DNA of 64,000 nt. It comes from Lachnospiraceae bacterium (GTDB taxonomy: Bacteria > Bacillota > Clostridia > Lachnospirales > Lachnospiraceae). Below are positions 34,145 through 43,609 of this stretch, piece after piece. Both the position numbers and the translations under genes were made by a program. Each line of letters begins with the position of its first letter. The stretch's first letter is position 1. The stretch is taken from the NCBI GenBank assembly GCA_017411305.1, contig JAFQQI010000052.1, forward strand, positions 124,001 to 188,000, written 5' to 3'. The notes below the pieces were generated by a model. That model was not told the DNA's origin, searched no databases, and saw nothing but the letters and a program-made list of their open reading frames with translations.

Positions 34145-35788
34145 TTAAAGCTTAAATAATGTACTTAAAATTCCTCTTCCCAGTGAAGCGCCTACATTAC
34201 CGCCAACCTTTTTGCCAAAGCTTCCGCCAATGGACTTACCGATAGAATTACCGAACTCTCTTCCGATGGTACCCACTGCGCTGTTTGCCACACTCTTTAC
34301 CACCCGCTTTGCCTGCTTCTGCTTCTGCTCTTCTTCTTTCAGGCGTTGTTTCTCAGCTGCTGCTTCTGCTTTCAATCTCTGTTTTTCAGCTGCTGCCTCT
34401 TCTTTAAGCCTCTGCTTTTCAGCCGCTGCTGCTTCCTTTTCCTGCTGTTTTCTTAAAGCTTCTTCTTGGGCTGCTTTTTCTGCCGCCTCTGCATCTGCAA
34501 TTGCCTTTCTGTTTAAAAATTCATAAGCGGAATCCCTGTCTTGTTCTTCACAGTATCTGCTGTACAATAAATTGCCCGTGATGCAGCTGTTTCTTGCTTC
34601 ATCCTCCAAAGCTCCCATCTGGCTCTGGGGAGGCAGGATGGTACACTTCTTTACGATAGTAGGTATCCCCTCTTCATCCAACACAGAAATAATAGCTTCT
34701 CCGATTCCCAAATTGGTCAGCACCTCAAGGGTGTCAAATTCAGGATTTTCACGGAAGGACTGCGCTGCTGCCTTTGCATTTTTCAGCTCTGCAGGAGTAT
34801 AAGCACGCAGGGCATGCTGGATTTTATTACCAAGCTGTGCTAAAACTCCGTCAGGAATATCTCTGGGATTCTGTGTAATAAAGTAAATACCTACACCCTT
34901 GGAACGGATTAGCTTTACTACCTGTTCTATCTTTTCAAGTAATGCCTTTGGTGCGGAGTCAAACAATAAGTGTGCCTCGTCAAAGAAAAAGACCATTTTA
35001 GGCTTTGCCATATCGCCTGCTTCCGGTAAGGTTTCAAACAGCTCTGACACCATCCAAAGCATAAAGGTTGCATACATGGTAGGATTATTGATTAGCTTCT
35101 GGCAATCCAGAATTTGGATTTCTCCCTTGCCGTCACAATTGGTACGAAGCCAGTCTCTGATATCAAGTGCAGGCTCTCCGAAGAATAAATCTCCGCCTTC
35201 TTCCTCCAGTGCAATCACTGCACGGACAATAGCAGACAGACTCTGCTTGGAAATATTACCGTATGTAAGGGAGTATTCCTTTGCATTTTCTCCTACATAC
35301 TGAAGCATGGAACGCAGGTCCTTGGTGTCAATCAATAAAAGCCCCTCATCATCCGCAATTTTAAAGATGATTGTCAAAATATCAGACTGGGTATCATTTA
35401 GATCCATAATACGGGACAATAAAAGCGGTCCCATCTCTGTAATGGTGGTACGAAGAGGCATTCCCTTTTCTCCGTAAACATCCCAGAAGGTAGTGGGATA
35501 CTCATGTAAATGAAAACCGTCAGCAAGAAGTCCCATTTCATCCATGCGCTTCTTCACATTTTCATTTTCTGTTCCCGGCTTACACATTCCTGCCAGGTCA
35601 CCCTTTACATCAGCGAGAAATACAGGCACACCGCAATCACTGAAGGATTCTGCAAGAACCTTTAATGTAACGGTTTTACCGGTTCCGGTAGCACCTGCAA
35701 TCAGACCGTGGCGGTTTGCCATCTTGGGATAAATATATACCTTTTCTTCTCCTGATTTGGCAACCCAGATTTTTTTATCATAATACAT
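34145..35788 (-). CDS. HerA/FtsK-like ATPase of the DUF853 family
   Basis: 547 residues from the ATG at 35788 (GGAGG 8 nt upstream). Walker A GATGTGKT at 32-39, then FLADVKGDLAGM (conserved in DUF853), Walker B VFFFDEAHLLFD and sensor-like YFITQNPRDIP. The core (about 1-420) is a hexameric DNA-translocase-type P-loop domain. The tail has a highly charged coiled coil (about 430-500) built from near-repeats of AAAEKQRLKEE, and a glycine-rich end (GKSIGGSFGKKVGGNVG) that may pack against membranes or partners. The biological role of DUF853 proteins is not established. No NurA nuclease gene is adjacent. Confidence 0.9.
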   Translation of the reverse strand: MYYDKKIWVAKSGEEKVYIYPKMANRHGLIAGATGTGKTVTLKVLAESFSDCGVPVFLADVKGDLAGMCKPGTENENVKKRMDEMGLLADGFHLHEYPTTFWDVYGEKGMPLRTTITEMGPLLLSRIMDLNDTQSDILTIIFKIADDEGLLLIDTKDLRSMLQYVGENAKEYSLTYGNISKQSLSAIVRAVIALEEEGGDLFFGEPALDIRDWLRTNCDGKGEIQILDCQKLINNPTMYATFMLWMVSELFETLPEAGDMAKPKMVFFFDEAHLLFDSAPKALLEKIEQVVKLIRSKGVGIYFITQNPRDIPDGVLAQLGNKIQHALRAYTPAELKNAKAAAQSFRENPEFDTLEVLTNLGIGEAIISVLDEEGIPTIVKKCTILPPQSQMGALEDEARNSCITGNLLYSRYCEEQDRDSAYEFLNRKAIADAEAAEKAAQEEALRKQQEKEAAAAEKQRLKEEAAAEKQRLKAEAAAEKQRLKEEEQKQKQAKRVVKSVANSAVGTIGREFGNSIGKSIGGSFGKKVGGNVGASLGRGILSTLFKL

Positions 35789-35896
35789 AATTATAACCTC
35801 CTGGAATTTACACATTTTTCACTATTATTACTGTATCATGAGAATATCATTTTCGCAAGAATTTGTCTTCGGTAAAAAACGATTCTGATGATATAT

Positions 35897-35922
35897 AAAA
35901 AGGACCCTTCAACAGAGTCCTT
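35897..35922 (-). terminator. Terminator after the lipoprotein gene 35955-36659
   Basis: Minus strand: arms AAGGAC / GTCCTT around an 11-nt loop (35900-35922), followed by TTTATAT. Lies about 30 bp past the stop. Confidence 0.65.
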
Positions 35923-35954
35923 TCTTTACCCATATTCAATATCAAGCCCTTGAA

Positions 35955-36659
35955 TTATTCCTGGAACATAGCAGCATCAACATCTGCGCAGAATCCGTCC
36001 ATATCAACGGGCATCCATTCAGCCTGCTCTTTTCCGTTTACTTCTACAAGCTGCTTTTCGCATTCAACTACAACTTCAACCGGTTCAGCTACAGGATCCA
36101 TTGCCGCCATACCGTTTACAAAATCTGTAATGTACTGCTTCATATACTTATTGTAAACTTCCATATCTCCTTCACCGATTGCAATTGCATCTTCCTCTGT
36201 AATGCTTTCAGTCATAGCAGTAGCACAATCAGTAATGATTGTCATCATTTCTTCAGAAGAGAAGCCGTATACCTGTAAGGTTACGGTAGTATAGTCGCCA
36301 TCTTCAGAAGTGATTTCTGCTGTAGCGGAAGCCTTGTTAACCATTCCCATTAAAGAATCTGTAAAGGACTGGATTTCTTCTTCTGTCATTTCAACGTCGG
36401 CATCTTCGATGATAGATGTCATTTCTGCTAACACGTCAACCTCTGCATCTTCTTCAACAAAAGCTGCGTTTACTGCTTCAACAGATTCAAAACCAAGTAA
36501 TTCCTGCATGGGTGCTGCATTGTTCTTTGCATAAAGTTCAAATAAAGCATTGACAGACTGGTCTGCCGGTGCGCTCTTAGCTCCACATCCTGCCAGCATC
36601 ATACATACTAATGCCATCATTGCCACAATTGCTGTTAATGTTCTCTTTGTTCTTTTCAT
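35955..36659 (-). CDS. Lipoprotein of unknown function, acidic
   Basis: 234 residues. A lipoprotein signal with lipobox LAGC (Cys25) precedes a very acidic, mainly helical domain. Patterns such as ALFELYAKNNAAPMQELLGF and TVTLQVYGFSSEEMMTII suggest the DUF5105-like family of small clostridial lipoproteins. These look like NTF2-fold or helical sensors of unknown role. Anchored outside the cytoplasmic membrane. A clear sigma-A promoter precedes it and a terminator follows, so it is monocistronic. Confidence 0.85.
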   Translation of the reverse strand: MKRTKRTLTAIVAMMALVCMMLAGCGAKSAPADQSVNALFELYAKNNAAPMQELLGFESVEAVNAAFVEEDAEVDVLAEMTSIIEDADVEMTEEEIQSFTDSLMGMVNKASATAEITSEDGDYTTVTLQVYGFSSEEMMTIITDCATAMTESITEEDAIAIGEGDMEVYNKYMKQYITDFVNGMAAMDPVAEPVEVVVECEKQLVEVNGKEQAEWMPVDMDGFCADVDAAMFQE

Positions 36660-36703
36660 AATATGTTCTCCCTCTTCATCTTGTATAAAAATTCAACACT
36701 GTC

Positions 36704-36732
36704 ATTATATGTTGTATTTTTATAAAAGTAAA
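36704..36732 (-). promoter_or_regulatory. Promoter of the lipoprotein gene
   Basis: Minus strand: TTTACT (36727-36732), 17-bp spacer, TATAAT (36704-36709), 45 bp upstream of the ATG. Confidence 0.7.
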
Positions 36733-36807
36733 TGCCGGATAACACAATTTTTGACCGAAAGAGTCCTCACTGTTTGTATAACATTACTATATATTATTAC
36801 TTTAGTA

Positions 36808-37329
36808 CTAATCAATCTGACACATCTTCATGGTAAGCAATGCCGCATCATGGCTTTCAGGTGTTACGCCTGCGCAGCATGCAGGGTCGATCTTTATTAC
36901 TGCTTCAGGTAGATTTGCTTTTAATAAAAGAGCATTGGACGCTACACAGATATCGGTGCAAAGACCGATTAATTCGATTGTAAGTTCATCTGCCTTGGCA
37001 AGTGCAACCATCTTCTCTGCCAACACGGTAGAACCGAAGGTAGGCTTATCTATGATTTCTGCTCCCACAGCCTTCAATGCTTCTGCCACATCATCCCTGA
37101 TTTCCCATCCCTGTGTTCCTTTAATACAATGAGGCACCGGAAGATGTTTACCTTCCGATGTTTCCATATAGTTTTCACCATGGGTATCCCTTGTGGCATA
37201 TACCGTTTCTCCTGCATATTCCTTAATCTTTGCAAGCACGGCAGGTACAATTGCCTGTGCTTCCTTGGTGCCCAATGCACCGTCCACAAAATCATTCTGC
37301 ATATCTACTACAACCAATACTTTTTTCAT
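36808..37329 (-). CDS. Isochorismatase-family cysteine hydrolase (nicotinamidase-like)
   Basis: 173 residues from the ATG at 37329 (AAGGAG upstream; the ATG at 37350 lacks a site). The D-K-C catalytic triad is visible: Asp9 in VVVDMQNDFVDG, Lys95 in IIDKPTFGS and Cys128 in GLCTDICVASNAL. Metal ligand candidates lie in ATRDTHGENY and HLPVPHC, as in nicotinamidases. It probably hydrolyses nicotinamide or a related amide in the cytoplasm, feeding NAD salvage, but other amidases of this family cannot be excluded. The last 25 residues are shorter than in the yeast enzyme. Confidence 0.92.
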   Translation of the reverse strand: MKKVLVVVDMQNDFVDGALGTKEAQAIVPAVLAKIKEYAGETVYATRDTHGENYMETSEGKHLPVPHCIKGTQGWEIRDDVAEALKAVGAEIIDKPTFGSTVLAEKMVALAKADELTIELIGLCTDICVASNALLLKANLPEAVIKIDPACCAGVTPESHDAALLTMKMCQID

Positions 37330-37361
37330 CGTATTTTTCTCCTTTTTCATTTCACACTTTA

Positions 37362-39398
37362 TTAATCAAGCTCACTCATACCGGTATAAAGTTCATAATA
37401 CTTTCCGCCCTGGGCAATCAGATCATCATGGTCACCGCGTTCAATAATCTCACCCTTCTCCAGTACCATAATAGCGTTGGAATTGCGGACCGTTGATAAG
37501 CGGTGGGCAATCACCAGTGTGGTACGTTGCTCCATAATACTGTCCATCCCCTGTTCAATATGTTTTTCGGTTCTGGTATCTACCGAGCTGGTGGCCTCAT
37601 CCAAAATCAGGATAGGTGCCTTGGAAATCGCAGCTCTTGCAATATTAATCAGCTGTCTTTGTCCCTGGCTTAAATTGGCGCCGTCCCCCTCTAACATGGT
37701 ATCATAGCCATGCTCCAGTCGGATAATAAAAGAATGGGCGCTGGCTGTCTTAGCCGCCTGTTCCACCTCTGCATCCGTTGCATCCAATCTGCCATAGCGG
37801 ATGTTTTCTCTTACCGTTCCGGTAAACAAATGGGTATCCTGTAATACCATGGCAATATTTCTGCGAAGGGAAGCCCTCTCAATTTCCATAATCGGAATAT
37901 CATCTATGGTGATTTCCCCGGAATCAATGTCATAAAAACGGTTAATCAGGTTGGTAATGGTGGTCTTTCCTGCTCCGGTAGAGCCTACAAAGGCAATTTT
38001 CTGCCCCGGATTAGCATATAGGGAAATATTTTTAAGGACAGTTTTCTCCGGTACATACCCGAAGGTCACATCGGTAAGCCTTACACCGCCCAATACTTCC
38101 TTGTAATAATAATTCTCATCCTCTTTCACAAGTCCGTCAAGAAAATCTGCCGGCTTATTATCTCCTGTTACAAATGCATTCTGCTTGGGAATCACATAGC
38201 AGGTTTTACCCAAAATATTTTCTTCGATGCGGATTGCATTCTCTGCATCTGCCGATTCCGGCTCTGCATCCATTACCGCAAACACACGCTCGGCACCTGC
38301 CATCGCAGAAAAGATGGTATTTACCTGCATGGAGATTTCATTAATGGGGCGGGAAAACTGCTTGGAATAATTTACAAACACCGTAAGCCCGCCGATATCA
38401 AAGCCACGAAGCACGCACAAAATACCGCCGATACAGGCTGTCAGGGAATAGCTGACCTGACTTAGATTTCCCATAACAGGTCCCATGATTCCGCCAAAAA
38501 ACTGTGCTTTAATCTGCTTTGCGCGTAAATCCCTGTTCAGATACTCAAATTCCTCTGCGGATTCTTCTTCATGACAGAATACCTTTACCACCTTCTGCCC
38601 GGTCACAGTTTCTTCAATAAAACCGTTCAGCGTACCGATTGCCGCCTGCTGTGCCTGATAGTATTTACGGCTTCTGGAGGTAATAATCTGAAGGGCCTTC
38701 ATCATTACCGGAATCATAAACACTGTGATTAACGTCAGCCAGACATTGGTATAAAGCATCAGACAAAAGGTTCCCACCAAAGTAATACTTCCCGAAATCA
38801 GCTGTACCACTGTATTATTGAGCATTTCTCCAATCACATCCACATCATTGGTAAAGCGGCTCATTAAATCACCGTGGTTATTAGTATCATAAAACCTGAT
38901 TGGCAGATTTTGCAATTTATCCAGTAACTCATTCCTGATTTTCTGAATCGCATTCTGGGAAACGGTAATCATGATTCTCTGCTGCAAATACTGTGCAAGC
39001 ACCGCAATTACATAAATGCAAAGCATCATCATAATTCCTGCAAACAGCTTTCCCGGGCTTCCGTCCGCTGAGGTTAATCCGTTAATAATGGGCCTAAGCA
39101 TATAGGATGCTGCTAAATTGGCAATGGTTCCGCCGATGACACAAAGAAATACAATTCCAAGCTTCCATTTTTCATGGGAAATATAAGAAAACAATCTTCC
39201 CACTGTTCTTTTCACATTTTTGGGTTTTACCACGGGCATGGCATTTCTGCCGCCTCTGCCGCCGCCTCCCGGTCCCTTCATCATACCGCCGCCGGCCGGC
39301 TTTGCAGCACCTTTTTGAAGTTCTTCCGCACTCATCCGCTCCGGGTTTAATTTTTTCTCATATTTTTTCTGTAAATACTCCAGTCTCTCCTGCTTCAT
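37362..39398 (-). CDS. ABC exporter half-transporter, canonical-site subunit
   Basis: 678 residues. A Gly/Arg-rich N-terminal extension (about 1-70, with KGPGGGGRGGRNA) precedes six membrane helices and a C-terminal ATPase. Walker A GSTGAGKTT, signature LSQGQRQL, Walker B ILILDEATSSVD with the catalytic Glu, and switch His in LVIAHRLSTV. An insert of about 60 residues lies between the membrane part and the ATPase. It overlaps the upstream half-transporter gene by 4 bp (ATGA-type coupling), so the two form a heterodimer of the BmrCD/TM287-288 kind. Such exporters extrude drugs or lipids; the substrate is unknown. Confidence 0.95.
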   Translation of the reverse strand: MKQERLEYLQKKYEKKLNPERMSAEELQKGAAKPAGGGMMKGPGGGGRGGRNAMPVVKPKNVKRTVGRLFSYISHEKWKLGIVFLCVIGGTIANLAASYMLRPIINGLTSADGSPGKLFAGIMMMLCIYVIAVLAQYLQQRIMITVSQNAIQKIRNELLDKLQNLPIRFYDTNNHGDLMSRFTNDVDVIGEMLNNTVVQLISGSITLVGTFCLMLYTNVWLTLITVFMIPVMMKALQIITSRSRKYYQAQQAAIGTLNGFIEETVTGQKVVKVFCHEEESAEEFEYLNRDLRAKQIKAQFFGGIMGPVMGNLSQVSYSLTACIGGILCVLRGFDIGGLTVFVNYSKQFSRPINEISMQVNTIFSAMAGAERVFAVMDAEPESADAENAIRIEENILGKTCYVIPKQNAFVTGDNKPADFLDGLVKEDENYYYKEVLGGVRLTDVTFGYVPEKTVLKNISLYANPGQKIAFVGSTGAGKTTITNLINRFYDIDSGEITIDDIPIMEIERASLRRNIAMVLQDTHLFTGTVRENIRYGRLDATDAEVEQAAKTASAHSFIIRLEHGYDTMLEGDGANLSQGQRQLINIARAAISKAPILILDEATSSVDTRTEKHIEQGMDSIMEQRTTLVIAHRLSTVRNSNAIMVLEKGEIIERGDHDDLIAQGGKYYELYTGMSELD

Positions 39399-41131
39399 GA
39401 TGCGCTTACCTCCTTGTCCATCTGGGAATAGTAGATTTCCTGATAAGCCTCACAATCAGCAAGTAACTCTTCATGATGACCAAATCCCACAATTCTGCCT
39501 TCGTCCAGCACAATAATCCGGTCGGCCTCCATCACGGAAGAAATTCTCTGTGCAATAATAATTTTGGTCGTATCCTTTAACGTCGTACTAAAGCTTTCCC
39601 TGATTTTTGCTTCTGTTGCAGTATCCACTGCGCTGGTAGAGTCATCCAAAATCAAGATTCTAGGTTTTTTCAGCAGTGCTCTTGCAATACAAAGTCTCTG
39701 CTTTTGACCACCGGATACATTGACTCCGCCCTGTCCCAGCTCCGTTTCATATCCATCTGTAAAGCCTTCAATAAAAGGAGCCGCCTGGGCTGCCATTGCC
39801 GCCTCTTTCATTTCTTCTTCGGAAGCATTGTGGTCTCCCCACATAAGGTTTTCCATAATGGAGCCTGAAAATAATACATTCTTCTGCAGTACCATGCCTA
39901 CGCCTTCCCGCAGATTCACTAAAGAATAGTCCTTTACGTTTACACCATCTACCAAAACTTCTCCTGCATCCGTATCGTAGAGTCTGGGAATCATCTGCAC
40001 CAGTGTGGTTTTGCCACAACCGGTAGAACCGATAATACCCAGAATCTGTCCCGCTTCCACAGAGAAGCTGATATCATCAAGAACCGGCTCCTTATTATCT
40101 TTATAATAACGGAAGCTGACATTTTTAAATTCCACGCTTCCCCTTTCCACCTTCTTTTCGGGGAAAGCACAGCCCTCATCCGTCAAATCCACATGGGTAT
40201 CCAGCACTTCTCTGATACGGCTTAAGGATGCCAGTGCTCTGGAGCTTTGCAACAGAATCATGGCAAGCATCATCAGAGACATCAGTATCTGCACAATATA
40301 TGTGGTAAACGCCGTCAAATCACCTACCGGCATATTCCCCGCCAGAATCTGGTTACCTCCGAACCATACCACGGCAAGGGTGGTTGCATTCATCATCAGT
40401 GACATAATCGGCATATTCAAAATCACTACCTTAAACGCATCTAAACTTGACTGCTTTAACTCTTCATTTGCTTCTGCAAATTTAGCTTCTTCAAACTCAT
40501 CTCTGACAAAGGATTTAATCACACGTACATTGGTCAGCACTTCCTGAATGGTAGAATTTAACTTATCCAACTTCTTTTGCATAATTCCGAATCTGGGAAA
40601 TGCTATCCTTATTACCATTCCGATTAAGAATACCAGAATCGGAATGACCACAAGCACAACCATGGCAAGCTGCCTGTTCATTACAAAAGCCATAATCAGC
40701 GCACCGATTAACATGCCCGGTGCACGAAGCATCATACGAAGTGACATATTAATCAAATTCTGTACCTGGGTAATGTCGTTGGTTAATCTTGTTACCAGCG
40801 AACCGGTGCTAAACCTATCCAGATTGGCAAAGGAAAATTTCTGCACCTTGGCAAATACATCGCTTCTAAGGTCAGAAGCAAATCCGATGGATGCCCTTGC
40901 TGCAAAAAAAGCAGCGCCGGTTCCGCCTGCCATCATCAAAACTGCTACAATTACCATACAAATTCCCATACCGATAATATAGGGAATATCTCTGTTGGCA
41001 GCGCCATTGTTGATAATGTTAGCCATCAATTTGGGAAGAACCACCTCTCCGATTACTTCCACAATCATCAAAATCGGTGCAATGATAAATGATGATAAAT
41101 ACGGTTTGATATATTTCCAATATTTTTTCAT
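39395..41131 (-). CDS. ABC exporter half-transporter, degenerate-site subunit
   Basis: 578 residues, six membrane helices then one ATPase domain. Walker A GSTGCGKTT and signature VSGGQKQRL are intact, but the catalytic Glu after Walker B is Asp (ILILDDSTSAVD) and the switch His is Gln (IIIAQRISSV). This is the expected pattern of the non-hydrolysing site in heterodimeric ABC exporters. First gene of the pair, directly coupled to the next. The weak spacing to the upstream GH26 gene (43 bp) leaves co-transcription possible. Confidence 0.95.
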   Translation of the reverse strand: MKKYWKYIKPYLSSFIIAPILMIVEVIGEVVLPKLMANIINNGAANRDIPYIIGMGICMVIVAVLMMAGGTGAAFFAARASIGFASDLRSDVFAKVQKFSFANLDRFSTGSLVTRLTNDITQVQNLINMSLRMMLRAPGMLIGALIMAFVMNRQLAMVVLVVIPILVFLIGMVIRIAFPRFGIMQKKLDKLNSTIQEVLTNVRVIKSFVRDEFEEAKFAEANEELKQSSLDAFKVVILNMPIMSLMMNATTLAVVWFGGNQILAGNMPVGDLTAFTTYIVQILMSLMMLAMILLQSSRALASLSRIREVLDTHVDLTDEGCAFPEKKVERGSVEFKNVSFRYYKDNKEPVLDDISFSVEAGQILGIIGSTGCGKTTLVQMIPRLYDTDAGEVLVDGVNVKDYSLVNLREGVGMVLQKNVLFSGSIMENLMWGDHNASEEEMKEAAMAAQAAPFIEGFTDGYETELGQGGVNVSGGQKQRLCIARALLKKPRILILDDSTSAVDTATEAKIRESFSTTLKDTTKIIIAQRISSVMEADRIIVLDEGRIVGFGHHEELLADCEAYQEIYYSQMDKEVSAS

Positions 41132-41174
41132 GTAATCTCCTCAATCTTTCCTATTTTTCCTGCAGTAATAAGGC

Positions 41175-42056
41175 TTAATAAAGTATCGGCAATGTATCTT
41201 TTGTAACTGCATAAGGACTGTTGTACATCTCTCTTAAGCTCTCATTCGTATTAAACTCCTCACAAAGACAGAATCCATGAGACCATGTCATATAGCTGGC
41301 CCATCCTGCTTTCTGTTCCACCACATCCTTTGCCAAAGGAAGGGTTCCTGTTTCACCGATAAGCACAATCTTTGGCTGCTTTGTAATCCGAATGAGTTCT
41401 TCATATGCTTCCAGCTGGCTTGTGTGTGTATGTGCAGGCGGATACATATCTCTGGAAATAATATCTACCACATCATCACCCGGATAACATTCCGGTACCG
41501 GGGAATTCCATACCCATATCAGATTATTAAGTTGATGTACGTTTGTGTACCGGTCATACATAAGACGCCAAAGAGCCTTTAACGGTTCTGCTCCTTTCGC
41601 TCCCCACCAAAACCAGTCTCCGTCTCCTTCGTGGAAGGGTCTCCACAAAATTGGTATCTGCCTGTCACAAAACGGTCTAAGTAACCCTGCCATTACATCC
41701 ATGTCTGAAATAAGGGCTTTATTTTCAGGCGTTCCGTCAATGACAGCACGTGAAGCATCAAACTTAGTATTTTCTGCATAAAAAGCCTTTGAGCGACCAA
41801 AAAGCGGCGAAAACCAATGCCAGGTAAATGTAATAAGTCCCTTTTTCTCTGCCCATTCCCAGGCTCTTTTCAGGGTGCCATAATTCTCTGATATTTCCTG
41901 CATACATTCCTCATCGGTATCAAAATAATTAATATTGGGTGAGTAAGCAAGCAATTCAAAGCCAAGCAATGCAGGCTGTTTGCCGGTAAGCTGCTGTATA
42001 TGATGAAGCTCTTCCTGTGCCTTAGGATTTACCGGCACAAAAATTTTATCACTCAT
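41175..42056 (-). CDS. GH26 family glycoside hydrolase, no signal peptide
   Basis: 293 residues, GH26 (beta-mannanase type) fold. The acid/base Glu143 is in ILWRPFHEGDGDWFWWG and the nucleophile Glu235 is in KIVLIGETGTLP; both motifs are diagnostic of GH26. WHWFSPLFG and IWVWNSPVPECYPGDDVVD supply further barrel residues. There is no signal peptide, transmembrane segment or binding module, so it should act in the cytoplasm on short imported mannan or mixed-linkage oligosaccharides; most characterised GH26 enzymes are secreted. GGAGG precedes the ATG. No mannoside transporter or phosphorylase is adjacent. Confidence 0.92.
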   Translation of the reverse strand: MSDKIFVPVNPKAQEELHHIQQLTGKQPALLGFELLAYSPNINYFDTDEECMQEISENYGTLKRAWEWAEKKGLITFTWHWFSPLFGRSKAFYAENTKFDASRAVIDGTPENKALISDMDVMAGLLRPFCDRQIPILWRPFHEGDGDWFWWGAKGAEPLKALWRLMYDRYTNVHQLNNLIWVWNSPVPECYPGDDVVDIISRDMYPPAHTHTSQLEAYEELIRITKQPKIVLIGETGTLPLAKDVVEQKAGWASYMTWSHGFCLCEEFNTNESLREMYNSPYAVTKDTLPILY

Positions 42057-42102
42057 GTTTCCTTCCTCCGTTAAGTTGATACGTCAGCCCGGTGACAAAT
42101 AA

Positions 42103-42840
42103 TTATAGCAGATGTAATATTCCGTATAGTATCAGCAAATGCACCGGGTAAAAAGCATAAAAGAAATATTTCAGATTCATCCCGCGTTTTCCATTATACC
42201 GATAAATGGGAATGAACGCCAGCGGCGCGGTAATTTCCCACGAAAATACCACACTACCTGCAACTGCCTGTGTTTTCTTATCCTGTCTGAGCAGATAAAG
42301 TACAAGCACCGGCAGAATACCTTTGGCGCCATAATCACAGGCAATCAGATTTGCCGCAAAGCAAATAACCACTGTCCACAGAATCTGGCAGACCTTAACC
42401 TGCCATAAATGGATACATTTCTTCTCTGCAAGCTGCAGTCCTGCCATAAGTGCAATTCCCAAAAACAAAGTAAAAAATACATTTTGTCCGCTAATTTCCC
42501 AAGCTTTCCCATAGAAAGCCAAATCAAAAGGAATCTCGGAAATCAGTGCAAAAAGCAACATTCTCAAAGCATACTTTTTGATGCTTCTTGTATGCACAAA
42601 GCCCTCCACCAGTAAAAAACAATAAATCGGAAAGGCAAGACGCCCGATAGGATAACGCATAAACAGGTAAATCAGCCACGAAGCATTCCATCCTGCCACC
42701 ATATCAGGTACGATAGTGACGGCCTGCGGATTTAGGGGATTCCAGACAAGTACTGCTGCCGTATGGTCTACCAGCATGGAAAACACCGCTATCAATTTCA
42801 GCGTACTTCCATCAATTCCTTTTTTTACCGATTCTGTCAT
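42103..42840 (-). CDS. TraX-like integral membrane protein (second paralogue)
   Basis: 245 residues from the ATG at 42840 (GGAGA 7 nt upstream); the longer frame to 42969 lacks a site. About eight hydrophobic segments. TraX-family blocks: DGSTLKLIAVFSMLVDHTAA near the start, YPIGRLAFPIYCFLLVEGF in the first third, and MNLKYFFYAFYPVHLL near the C-terminus. It shares the layout of the protein at 13895-14662, but the two are clearly divergent. The role in chromosomal, non-conjugative settings is unknown. It is divergent to the ECF S component gene and upstream of the GH26 gene. Confidence 0.88.
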   Translation of the reverse strand: MTESVKKGIDGSTLKLIAVFSMLVDHTAAVLVWNPLNPQAVTIVPDMVAGWNASWLIYLFMRYPIGRLAFPIYCFLLVEGFVHTRSIKKYALRMLLFALISEIPFDLAFYGKAWEISGQNVFFTLFLGIALMAGLQLAEKKCIHLWQVKVCQILWTVVICFAANLIACDYGAKGILPVLVLYLLRQDKKTQAVAGSVVFSWEITAPLAFIPIYRYNGKRGMNLKYFFYAFYPVHLLILYGILHLL

Positions 42841-43030
42841 AATTCTTTCTCCGGGTCCTTTCTTTATCATCATATCCCGCGCAAAACTGGCATGGTTAAA
42901 AAAATCCATTTTGGTACTTTTTATCATGCCACTTATGAGTATACTGTTATCTAACGGCTTAAGCATCAATTATATGTATATACATAACTGCATATAAATT
43001 CAAACACACACAACAAGGAGGACTATTGTT

Positions 43031-43609
43031 ATGAAAAATTCAAAAACCTTAAAACTTGCTATGACAGGCCTTATGGCAGCTTTGTCATATGCAGTATTCA
43101 CTTTTATACAAATAAAAATCCCACTCGGCGGTGATTTCACATCCATTCATTTGGGAAATGCAGTGTGCGTTTTGGGAGCCTTGTTACTGGGTGGCTTCTA
43201 CGGTGGTCTTGGCGGTGCCATCGGCATGACTATCGGTGATTTACTCGACCCTATTTATGTTGTTTATGCACCGAAAACATTTCTCTTAAAGTTTTGCATC
43301 GGGCTGATTACCGGGCTGATTGCACACAAAATCGGCAAAATTACGCAGGAAACCGATTCCAAAAAGGTTTTTAAATGGGTTGTGCTTGCTGCTGTAGGCG
43401 GTCTATTATTTAATGTCATTTTTGATCCTTTGGTAGGATATTATTATAAGCTTCTTGTTCTTGGCAAACCTGCTGCTGAGTTAACACTGGCATGGAATAT
43501 AGCTTCTACTTCCATCAATGCAGTTACTTCTACGATTGCATCTGTCGCTATCTACATGGCACTGCGTCCTGCGCTGAAAAAGTCCGGTTTATTTTTTACC
43601 ATAAAATAA
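43031..43609 (+). CDS. ECF transporter S component (PF12822-like)
   Basis: 192 residues, five to six hydrophobic segments. Start has AAGGAGG 9 nt upstream. Family patterns: IKIPLGGDFTSIHLGNAV, LLLGGFYGGLGGAIGMTIGD and YAPKTFLLKFCIGLITGLI. These match the generic ECF substrate-binding family; vitamin specificity (pantothenate, riboflavin, folate and others) cannot be decided, and no riboswitch is seen in the 190-bp upstream gap. The ECF energising module is elsewhere. Its last 14 bp overlap, tail to tail, the end of the GH115 gene. Confidence 0.88.
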   Translation: MKNSKTLKLAMTGLMAALSYAVFTFIQIKIPLGGDFTSIHLGNAVCVLGALLLGGFYGGLGGAIGMTIGDLLDPIYVVYAPKTFLLKFCIGLITGLIAHKIGKITQETDSKKVFKWVVLAAVGGLLFNVIFDPLVGYYYKLLVLGKPAAELTLAWNIASTSINAVTSTIASVAIYMALRPALKKSGLFFTIK

